NCBI GenBank assembly: GCA_003694055.1
Contig: RFLC01000002.1
Coordinates: 1-5,717 of the forward strand
Direction of reading: 5' to 3'
Length of the DNA: 5,717 bases
DNA from: Candidatus Pacearchaeota archaeon
Lineage (GTDB): Archaea > Nanobdellota > Nanobdellia > Pacearchaeales > GW2011-AR1
In this document: positions 1 to 5,297 of the stretch, piece by piece
Layout of the letters: every line of letters starts with the position of its first letter
Position numbering within the stretch: position 1 is the first letter of the stretch
Notes under the pieces: model-generated
The model's input: the letters and a program-made list of their open reading frames with translations, nothing else
Database searches by the model: none
Told to the model about the DNA's origin: nothing
Made by a program: the position numbers and the translations under genes

Positions 1-86
1 AATAAAAATAAACTAATAGCTAATTAATTAAGAAGATTAAAGAATTAATAAAATAAATAAGTTTAATAAACTAACTAAACGAAAAA
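1..86. promoter_or_regulatory. AT-rich intergenic/upstream regulatory region
   Basis: This stretch has no credible coding potential. Only 10 of the first 80 bases are G or C. It contains a perfect 10-bp palindrome, TAATTAATTA, at 21-30, and short repeats of the type TAAACTAA at 9-16 and 67-74. It lies directly upstream of the TATA box of the regulator gene, so it could hold autoregulatory operator sites for that winged-helix protein. That is inference, because AT-rich palindromes arise easily by chance at this composition. Confidence 0.5.
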
Positions 87-95
87 CTTAAATAC
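81..95 (+). promoter_or_regulatory. Archaeal BRE/TATA promoter of the regulator gene
   Basis: A purine-rich BRE-like GAAAAAC is followed by CTTAAATAC (TATA core TTAAATA at 88-94). The first T of the core is 28 nt upstream of the ATG at 116, which places the expected transcription start, roughly 25 nt from the box centre, on or next to the start codon. The transcript should therefore be leaderless. The same core with the same spacing recurs before the zinc-ribbon gene at 4007, which supports both calls. Confidence 0.8.
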
Positions 96-115
96 TCTGC
101 TGAAGATTTAAGGTC

Positions 116-760
116 ATGGATTTTGATTTGTTCTTGACTGAGCCGCGCTGGCGAGTGCTCGAAATCATCGCCAACTGCCCGTCTTCGCCAGCAGAAATTG
201 CCGCGCAGCTCAACACCTCTCTCGCTTATGTAAGCCAACAGCTCCGCCTCCTCGAAGCAGCAAACCTCGTCACAAAACAACGCACAAAGTCAGTTGAAAA
301 AGGCCGGGCTAGAGTTGTCTACTCGCTCACTCAAGAGAACGCTTACATAGGCTCGCTAATCAAAGGCTTTGCCTTCAAAAAAAAGATTAAACTCAGCAAC
401 TACCACAAAGCAATCTTAAAAATCTGGTCGCTTGAAAACCCTCAAACCCACGAACCAGCAAGCCGCGCTTACAACTCTCTCCTGCCCCACTTGAAAGAAA
501 TTGAGGCAATCTTCCTCGTCCCTAACTCTGCGCACGCAAAACCATCCATAGCTGTCGTGTCTTCCTCTCGCAAACTTAAACCACTGGTTGAGAGCATAGA
601 AAGAGAACTAAAACCCCTGTCCAGCGAACTTGTTTCAATCAAGCTTCTAACAAAAGAAGAGTTTGCCAAGCGTTTCTCGCTCGCAAAGCTCATCCCGCTT
701 CATGATCCCAATTGCCTGTTGGGAGAGCTGAAAGGAGGTGAATTGAAAAGTGAACGCTAA
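116..760 (+). CDS. ArsR-like winged-helix transcriptional regulator with C-terminal degenerate nucleotidyltransferase-like domain
   Basis: A 214-residue cytoplasmic protein, probably a DNA-binding repressor or activator. Residues 11-73 form a winged helix-turn-helix: a first helix (RWRVLEIIANC), a helix-turn-helix with recognition helix around 35-50 (SLAYVSQQLRLLEAANLV), then a basic wing (about 53-70) ending in VVYSLT, as in ArsR-type regulators. The C-terminal part (about 124-205) has the strand-helix order and the late LTKEEFAKR...DPNCLLGE segment reminiscent of archaeal regulators fused to a MNT-type nucleotidyltransferase fold. However, I see no GSxxxGxxxxxSDxD catalytic signature, so if related it is inactive and probably a sensor or dimerisation domain. 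The start is set by the TATA box 28 nt upstream (leaderless). The last 11 nt overlap the next gene, indicating an operon. The DNA-binding role is well supported, the C-terminal assignment is inference, and the ligand and targets are unknown. Confidence 0.85.
   Translation: MDFDLFLTEPRWRVLEIIANCPSSPAEIAAQLNTSLAYVSQQLRLLEAANLVTKQRTKSVEKGRARVVYSLTQENAYIGSLIKGFAFKKKIKLSNYHKAILKIWSLENPQTHEPASRAYNSLLPHLKEIEAIFLVPNSAHAKPSIAVVSSSRKLKPLVESIERELKPLSSELVSIKLLTKEEFAKRFSLAKLIPLHDPNCLLGELKGGELKSER
732..740 (+). promoter_or_regulatory. Strong Shine-Dalgarno inside the regulator gene, setting the GTG start at 750
   Basis: AAGGAGGTG is a near-complete complement of the archaeal 16S rRNA 3' end and lies 9 nt upstream of GTG 750. 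An in-frame TGA at 744-746 excludes any upstream start in that frame, so GTG 750 is the first possible start after the Shine-Dalgarno. The site is embedded in the regulator's codons for KGGEL, so the second gene is independently or coupled translated from the regulator transcript. Confidence 0.85.
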
Positions 761-1532
761 AGGAATCTTGATTTACATCGGCATCGCCCTGTTGCTCGTG
801 GCAGGATTTGCGATTGCTGTTGAACCAAACGGAGCAAGTATTACAAAAGTGAGCACAAGCAGAGCTAGCAGCACTGCTCCTAGCAGCGACGCGGCATACG
901 CAGGAAACCTGACAGAGTTGACAATCACTGGCAGTTCAATCACTCAATCCTGGCAAGGTTACTTCGGTAATGTCTCAGGAGCAATTGAATTGGCAGACGC
1001 AAGCGGCAACGTCCTTTACAACTGGTCGCTCGCAAATCCTTCCGGAGAGGTGTACGCATCGACGAATTCCTCAATTACATGGACAAACATCCAGTGCTTT
1101 AACTTCACAGCAACAGGAACGCACGACGCAAGCGGAGAAACTGCAGGAGCAACAAGCTTGAACGGAACAAATGTCTCGCAGCTTGAGTCCGCGTTTGGAA
1201 TCAGCCCAACTGACGCTGACGGAGTTGACGAAACTTTCTCCAATGCAAACAACCACGCTGCGTTTTTCACAGCAAACTTGCAGTTCAGCGCAGGAGAGTG
1301 CCCAAGCACAGATGTGTACGACAGCACTGGAACAGGAGTCGATGGAAACTTTGAAGAGGTGCTGATGTACGAGCCAACAACAACAAGCGTTGTTTACGCT
1401 GCGCTCATTGAGTCAGGAGCAGTGAACGGCTTTGACAACCTTGACCACGACTTTGAAATGCTCGTACTCGAAGACGGACACGGCTCAGACACAGCAACTA
1501 CCAACTACTACTTTTTCGTCGAGCTCGAGTAA
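750..1532 (+). CDS. Secreted or membrane-anchored protein with SWQGYFGN motif, function unknown
   Basis: 260 residues starting at GTG. Residues 5-23 are a hydrophobic segment after a short positive N-terminus, ending FAIA-VEP, which fits a Sec signal peptide with an A-x-A-like cleavage site or an uncleaved anchor. The rest is extracellular in character: rich in Ser, Thr, Asn, Gly and acidic residues, with 7 N-glycosylation sequons and only two cysteines (C116, C184) that could form a disulfide. Recognisable landmarks are SWQGYFGNVSG (67-77), ADASGNVLYNW (82-92), GEVYAS (99-104), WTNIQC (111-116), FEEVLMYEP (201-209), VVYAALIE (214-221) and the end DFEMLVLEDG...YYFFVELE. From memory this resembles an uncharacterised family in DPANN-type archaeal genomes; no function is known to me. 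It sits in an operon with the upstream regulator (11-nt overlap). Export is well supported; the role is not. Confidence 0.85.
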   Translation: MNAKGILIYIGIALLLVAGFAIAVEPNGASITKVSTSRASSTAPSSDAAYAGNLTELTITGSSITQSWQGYFGNVSGAIELADASGNVLYNWSLANPSGEVYASTNSSITWTNIQCFNFTATGTHDASGETAGATSLNGTNVSQLESAFGISPTDADGVDETFSNANNHAAFFTANLQFSAGECPSTDVYDSTGTGVDGNFEEVLMYEPTTTSVVYAALIESGAVNGFDNLDHDFEMLVLEDGHGSDTATTNYYFFVELE

Positions 1533-1539
1533 ACCTGAA

Positions 1540-1569
1540 TTTGTTTTTTTCTTTTTTATTTCCTTTTTT
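1540..1569 (+). terminator. T-rich archaeal transcription terminator
   Basis: Of these 30 bases all but a few are T, in runs of seven (1544-1550), six (1552-1557) and six (1564-1569), beginning 8 nt after the stop codon of the secreted-protein gene. There is no preceding hairpin, as is usual for archaeal intrinsic termination. It separates the regulator/secreted-protein unit from the surface-protein/protease unit. The 61-bp gap leaves little room for a separate promoter, and I see no clear TATA box, so partial read-through is possible. Confidence 0.7.
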
Positions 1570-1593
1570 ACCAAACAAAGAAGCAAAGAGAAA

Positions 1594-2580
1594 ATGAAAA
1601 GAGAGAAAAGAAGCAAGGGAAGAGCAGACATTGCACTAGCTTTGCTAGCAATAGCTGAGCTAGCAATAGTTGCCTATCTCTTACTCTTCTCCTCATACAA
1701 AACTGATGCAGTTGTTGGCGCAGACCAGGTAACTGTGAGCACAAACCTAACAGTCGGAAACGCATTTCCTGAAGTGATTAATGTGACGATAAACAACAAC
1801 AATGCAATAGACCTCACCCCAAACTCCACAACAACTGTTGTCGTGGTGGCAATAGTGCGCGACTTTAATGGAGATAATGACATAAGCGCTGTGACAGCTG
1901 AGTTCTTCGACAATGCTGCCTCATTCTACGGCGACGCTGATGACAACAACTACCACTACACTAACTCCACTTGCGCCATTGACACAACCTACGGCGACAG
2001 CTTTGAGGCAAACGCAACATGCACTTTCGAAGTTTGGTACTACGCAAACAATGCCACCTGGAACGCGACTGTTTTTGTCAATGACTCAATCAACACAAAC
2101 GGCACAGGAAGCAACACCCAAACAATCAACACCCTCCTAGCTTTGGGTTTGCCTGACTCAATTGATTATGGCGTGGTGAACGCAACCTTTGTGAGCGACG
2201 AGCGCCTGGCAAATGTGACTAACTTTGGGAATGTGATGTTCAACCTAAGCTTAACAGGTTATGCAGTCACATCAGGAGATGGTTATGCAATGAACTGCTC
2301 GCTCGGCTCTGTGCAGAACATCTCAATCGAGTATGAGAAGTACAACGTCACTGCATCCAACCCTGGTTCGCTCACGCTCGCCCAGTTTGACTCGCTCTAC
2401 CGAAACCTCACCTCGTCGAGCGTTGTGAACACATTCAACCTAAACTACCGAACAAACGACACTGATGTTAACACAGATGAAGTGAACACAACCTACTGGC
2501 GCATCTACGTACCGCCGGGAGTGGCAGGAACATGCACAGGCAACATTGTCTTCGGAGCAGTGCAAGCTGCAGGAACCTAA
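1594..2580 (+). CDS. Sequon-rich single-pass surface protein with Ig-like/CARDB-like repeats, function unknown
   Basis: 328 residues. A strongly basic N-terminus (KREKRSKGR) is followed by one hydrophobic segment at about 12-33, so the protein is probably anchored with its N-terminus in the cytoplasm and the rest outside. The ectodomain is beta-strand-like: a first segment (about 45-165) with VTVSTNLTVGNAFPEVINVTI and VVVAIVRDFNGDNDIS, resembling Ig-like surface modules, and a second (about 175-328) with VTNFGNVMFNLSLTG and ending YWRIYVPPGVAGTCTGNIVF. Four cysteines (127, 143, 235, 314) could form two disulfides. I count 18 N-X-S/T sequons, about one per 18 residues, suggesting heavy N-glycosylation. 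ATG 1594 is chosen because earlier in-frame codons run through the T-rich tract and give an implausible poly-Phe stretch. The Shine-Dalgarno is weak (AAAGAG). The protease gene follows one base after the stop. Similar proteins occur in DPANN and candidate-phylum genomes (recollection); the role is unknown. Confidence 0.85.
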   Translation: MKREKRSKGRADIALALLAIAELAIVAYLLLFSSYKTDAVVGADQVTVSTNLTVGNAFPEVINVTINNNNAIDLTPNSTTTVVVVAIVRDFNGDNDISAVTAEFFDNAASFYGDADDNNYHYTNSTCAIDTTYGDSFEANATCTFEVWYYANNATWNATVFVNDSINTNGTGSNTQTINTLLALGLPDSIDYGVVNATFVSDERLANVTNFGNVMFNLSLTGYAVTSGDGYAMNCSLGSVQNISIEYEKYNVTASNPGSLTLAQFDSLYRNLTSSSVVNTFNLNYRTNDTDVNTDEVNTTYWRIYVPPGVAGTCTGNIVFGAVQAAGT

Positions 2581-2581
2581 A

Positions 2582-3667
2582 ATGACAACCGACCTAGCAC
2601 TAGTGCTAAACCTAGCTATATCGCTAGCAACTCTCCTAGCCCTGCTTTTGCTCTTCCAAGCACGACACTCAAGCGCAGTCAAGCGCAACTTTGTCAAGCT
2701 AGCAATAATCTGGTTCGCCCAGCTCGTCTTTCTCGTCGCCCTTTCCGGCTGGACTCTCTTTGGAGTTGAATTCAACTCCCACAGCTTCCTCACAATCTTC
2801 TCCCTCGTGCTAGTTGCGCAAACCCTCGCCCTTGCTGAAATCCTAAACTCTTTCCGTCAAGACAAAACCATTCGCAACCTAACCTGGCTCTACATCCTAG
2901 CTCTTGCGCTCTCGCTCCTCTCGCTCTCAAACTTCCCAACCTACTTCATCATCCTATCATTCCTCTTCACCCTCCTCCTCGCAAGCTTCATCCCTCTAAT
3001 CTGCACTCGCGCAGAGGGCATGTTCTACACCGGCCTAATCTACTCGCTCGCATCCCTAGCCCTCATCTTTCTCAAACTCTTCTCGCTCCTCTCGCCAGCA
3101 TACTTCACCCTCTTCTCAAACACCTTGTTCCTACTCTTCATCCTATTCCTAGTCAAAGAACTAACCTACTTCAAATTCCAACCAAAAGAGCGATTCCTCG
3201 GAAGAGAGCAAAACTATTTCCTCCTCTTCATCCGCTACTTCATCTTCATCCTTGTAATGACCAACTTCATCTTTATCGCAACCATCGCCCTCCATGAGCT
3301 CAGCCACTCGCTTGCAGCAATGTTCTACGGATGCGAGTCAAAGGCAGTGATTTACTCGGGCGAGGCATACCCTTACTCAGAGATAATTTGCAACGACCTT
3401 AACGGCAAGCTTGTCATTGCACTTGCAGGCCCGCTTGTCCCGCTTCTCGTCGGCATTGCACTGCTTTTTGTCGGCGGAAGAATTGTCTCCTCTCTCGGGC
3501 TTTTGACAATCGGCTTCAACCTCATCGCTTCAACCCGTGACTTCAGCGAAATTGGGCTTGACCAAAGCATGGCTCTCGCAGCCATCGCAACCGGCGCGAT
3601 TGTCCTCCTCTTCGCAGTAATCATGCTGGCAAAAGCTAGAATTGAGAGCGGACGCGAAAACCTGTAG
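2582..3667 (+). CDS. Polytopic membrane zinc metalloprotease, M50/site-2-protease-like
   Basis: 361 residues with about ten hydrophobic segments (near 4-25, 40-60, 68-88, 101-118, 120-141, 150-170, 173-191, 213-237, 276-297, 302-315, 328-350). The zinc motif HELSH (H238, E239, H242) lies at the end of a membrane segment, as in M50 proteases that cut substrates within the membrane. Further M50-like landmarks are ALAGPLVPLL (279-288) and GFNLIASTRDFSEIG (311-325), where D320 could be the third zinc ligand (inference). Seven hydrophobic segments precede the catalytic core, more than in minimal M50 proteases. ATG 2582 is preferred over an in-frame TTG at 2546, because it is one base after the previous stop with AGGA 7 nt upstream, and the extra 12 residues would be polar. 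Close linkage to the surface-protein gene suggests a shared transcript, and the substrate may be a neighbouring anchored protein. The fold is fairly certain; the substrate is unknown. Confidence 0.85.
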   Translation: MTTDLALVLNLAISLATLLALLLLFQARHSSAVKRNFVKLAIIWFAQLVFLVALSGWTLFGVEFNSHSFLTIFSLVLVAQTLALAEILNSFRQDKTIRNLTWLYILALALSLLSLSNFPTYFIILSFLFTLLLASFIPLICTRAEGMFYTGLIYSLASLALIFLKLFSLLSPAYFTLFSNTLFLLFILFLVKELTYFKFQPKERFLGREQNYFLLFIRYFIFILVMTNFIFIATIALHELSHSLAAMFYGCESKAVIYSGEAYPYSEIICNDLNGKLVIALAGPLVPLLVGIALLFVGGRIVSSLGLLTIGFNLIASTRDFSEIGLDQSMALAAIATGAIVLLFAVIMLAKARIESGRENL

Positions 3668-3977
3668 CCAGGTGCTTTTCTCATTTCAATCCGCGGCAAT
3701 GCCTGCCTCGCCCTCGCAATTAAGTTTTGTGTCATCATAACACCGCTCGTGAAGCTTCCGAGAGAAGCGCGCAACTAAGCACTCCACAACTATTGGCCTT
3801 CCGCGATTTCTCACACTCAATTTCTCACACTCAACTTCGCGCGCTGGCTGAAGGTTGCGCGGCGCGCAAATCTTCCCTATGTGAACTTTCCCTAACTCCG
3901 AACCTAACTAATGTATGCATTAAAAGACTCCACACTTCGTACTTCCAACATCAAACAGCGCCCAAAGAGCGCAAACA
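3668..3977. other. 310-bp intergenic region with small repeats and possible structured element
   Basis: I find no convincing gene here. Unlike the AT-rich region at 1-80, the part from about 3740 to 3870 is GC-rich (24 of 40 bases at 3741-3780). It holds an interrupted palindrome CTCG-T-GAAGCTTC-CGAG (3746-3762), a possible 5-bp hairpin GCTTC/GAAGC with a 5-nt loop (3754-3768), a perfect 14-bp tandem duplication (3807-3834) and a 6-bp inverted repeat TTGCGC-GGC-GCGCAA (3855-3869). It could be a small RNA gene or remnant coding DNA; no tRNA or known RNA family is recognisable. Confidence 0.5.
3807..3834. repeat. Perfect 14-bp tandem duplication
   Basis: The unit TTTCTCACACTCAA occurs twice head to tail, at 3807-3820 and 3821-3834, with no mismatch. 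It lies in the intergenic region upstream of the zinc-ribbon gene. With only two copies, slippage duplication is the simplest explanation; a paired protein-binding site is possible but unsupported. Confidence 0.9.
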
Positions 3978-3986
3978 TTTAAATAC
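3971..3986 (+). promoter_or_regulatory. Archaeal BRE/TATA promoter of the zinc-ribbon gene
   Basis: GCAAACA followed by TTTAAATAC (core TTAAATA at 3979-3985) lies with its first core base 28 nt upstream of ATG 4007, exactly the spacing seen for the regulator gene at 116. Transcription should start at or within a base or two of the ATG, giving a leaderless mRNA. No Shine-Dalgarno is visible between the box and the start, which is consistent. Confidence 0.8.
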
Positions 3987-4006
3987 CGAGCTTTCGTCTA
4001 GCGTTC

Positions 4007-4297
4007 ATGGCGAGGTGTGTTTATTGCAAAAAAGAACTTGCCGAAGGAACAGTTGTCGACGTTTGCCGCTCGTGCGGGGTTCAAGTCTGGGGCGAGCGCA
4101 TGTTCAACGCAATTGTTGACAACATGACAAAAGCGCGCGAAAGCGGAGACCTCTACCAAGGCTCAGTTTCTTCTCACGCTCCGCAAGAGGCAGCCCAACA
4201 AAAAAAGCCAATGAGCATTGTCAGCGAAGCGCTTGAACAACTTAACGAGAACCAAGCGGCTCAAGCAACCGAAGAGAACCCTAGCGCTCTGCACTAA
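4007..4297 (+). CDS. Small zinc-ribbon protein, function unknown
   Basis: 96 residues. The N-terminal third has two CxxC knuckles, C4-VY-C7 and C20-RS-C23, that should bind one structural zinc ion. This is followed by GVQVWGERMFNAIVDNMTKARESGDLYQG (about 24-52, shown in pieces: VQVWGERMF, then a helix with NMTKARESGDL), a pattern I recall in short conserved archaeal proteins of unknown function. The C-terminal half (about 53-96) is low-complexity, rich in Gln, Ala and Glu, and probably disordered or helical. There is no signal peptide or membrane segment, so it is cytoplasmic. A nucleic-acid or ribosome-associated role is typical of such ribbons but is not shown here. It has its own leaderless promoter. 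Its last 17 nt overlap the end of the TruD gene on the opposite strand. The existence of the gene is well supported; its job is unknown. Confidence 0.85.
   Translation: MARCVYCKKELAEGTVVDVCRSCGVQVWGERMFNAIVDNMTKARESGDLYQGSVSSHAPQEAAQQKKPMSIVSEALEQLNENQAAQATEENPSALH
4200..4206 (-). terminator. Candidate T7 terminator for the minus-strand truD transcript, inside the zinc-ribbon gene
   Basis: Seven consecutive A on the plus strand give T7 on the minus strand about 75 nt past the TruD stop codon. As archaeal termination relies on T runs, this is a plausible stop for the leftward unit. It is also simply the QQKK codons of the zinc-ribbon gene, so the call is tentative. Confidence 0.3.
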
Positions 4298-5297
4298 CTG
4301 GAGATTTTTCCTGCTTCTCGTCGATAAAAAGCTGCTTCACAAGCATCGTTGCATAACTTCCCGACGGCAAAACAAACTCAACCCTGACTTTAAACTTGCC
4401 CTCGTTAAGCTCATCGCGCTCAAGCTTGCCAATCCTTAACTTCCGAACATCCATAAAAATCTCGCGCATTTTCGAAGAAAGCACAAGTCCGCGGAACTGC
4501 TTAACATTCATCATCTCCCTAGTCAAACCCTCTCTCTGCGCAATCTCCGTCGGCAAATAGCTCGCTCCAACTAGCATCTTCCTCTTCCCCTTCAAACTCC
4601 CGACATCCTCCAAAGGCACAACTAAGCGTTGCGGAGGATTCAAAGGGAGAAAAATTTCCTTGTGCTGAAACTTGCTTAGCGCAAGAGAAACTTGCTCGTT
4701 CCAAAGGTAAGATTGGTACGCATGGCAGAACAACCTAACAAGTTTTCCGGGCAGACGGCTCAGCGCACCCACATAATCGCGAGGAAAGTTACTTAGATGT
4801 TCGCGCGTTTCAGGAATCATCTCGCACGCGCTCTTAAAATCCCTCTTAAGAATTGCCCTCCCAATAACATGGTTAAGCTTGCTCTCGCCAAAACGCTGCT
4901 CGTCAAAATAGTTCACATACTGCGGAAGTTCTCTCGGCCGGGAGAGCAGGTTTCTCACAACTATCTCAAACCTGTTAGCAGAATGCGACGACAAATTTAT
5001 CCTCGCGTTTCCCCTTCCTAAGTATGTTAAGGTAAAGCTCCGCTCGCTCAAACTCCTCGCAGGCCCGCGCGAAATTGAGATGTACTGGCTAGTCACCGCG
5101 CACTTGTCTTTCAACCCAGAGTAATTTATGTACTTCTCCTTCACGCGAAACTTCCTTGCAATTATCGAAACTGCGCGCGTCGTCGTGATGCCGCGCTTCT
5201 TCAACAAATAATACCCATACCTCCCACGCTTGCGCAACTTCAAGTCCAAACATTCCTCAACAACAAAGTCCTCTGGAATTTGTTTTAGCTTGAACAT
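4281..5297 (-). CDS. truD: tRNA pseudouridine(13) synthase TruD
   Basis: 338 residues. TruD converts uridine 13 of tRNA to pseudouridine; archaeal members belong to the TruD/Pus7 family. The diagnostic signature NYSGLKDKCAVTSQ (58-71) contains the expected catalytic aspartate D64. Other family landmarks are ANRFEIVVRNL (107-117), NYFDEQRFGE (129-138), HAYQSYLWNE (192-201) and the C-terminal PSGSYATMLVKQL (311-323). The N-terminal IPEDFVVEE (7-15) is also typical. The protein appears full-length and compact, near the size of the E. coli enzyme and shorter than many archaeal homologues, so the inserted TRUD domain may be reduced. ATG 5297 immediately follows the stop of the upstream cupin gene (TAAATG), with a partial Shine-Dalgarno AGGG 5 nt before it, so the two are co-transcribed. 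The 3' end overlaps the convergent zinc-ribbon gene by 17 nt. Confidence 0.95.
   Translation of the reverse strand: MFKLKQIPEDFVVEECLDLKLRKRGRYGYYLLKKRGITTTRAVSIIARKFRVKEKYINYSGLKDKCAVTSQYISISRGPARSLSERSFTLTYLGRGNARINLSSHSANRFEIVVRNLLSRPRELPQYVNYFDEQRFGESKLNHVIGRAILKRDFKSACEMIPETREHLSNFPRDYVGALSRLPGKLVRLFCHAYQSYLWNEQVSLALSKFQHKEIFLPLNPPQRLVVPLEDVGSLKGKRKMLVGASYLPTEIAQREGLTREMMNVKQFRGLVLSSKMREIFMDVRKLRIGKLERDELNEGKFKVRVEFVLPSGSYATMLVKQLFIDEKQEKSPVSAER

Noticed and set aside
1432..1593. Upstream extension of the surface protein to an ATG at 1432
   Set aside because: It would overlap the preceding gene by 101 nt in another frame and translate the T-rich tract as poly-Phe; the basic N-terminus plus membrane segment begins naturally at ATG 1594.
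1644..1669. Direct repeat GCTAGCAATAG twice, 15 nt apart
   Set aside because: It encodes repeated Leu-Ala-Ile in the membrane anchor; codon repetition in a low-complexity helix explains it.
2546..2581. TTG start for the protease at 2546
   Set aside because: It adds 12 polar residues before the first membrane segment and overlaps the previous gene, while ATG 2582 is correctly spaced after AGGA.
3733..3739. C-box-like ATGATGA on the minus strand, suggesting a C/D box guide RNA
   Set aside because: No CTGA D box follows at a suitable distance on that strand, so a guide RNA is not supported.
3373..3774. Minus-strand open frame of 133 codons opposite the protease 3' end
   Set aside because: Most of it mirrors the protease coding sequence; the composition is that of an antisense shadow and no family is recognisable.
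3727..4119. Open frame of 130 codons (TTG start) across the intergenic region into the zinc-ribbon gene
   Set aside because: It has no ribosome binding site, runs through the TATA box, overlaps the well-supported zinc-ribbon gene in another frame and shows no recognisable motif.
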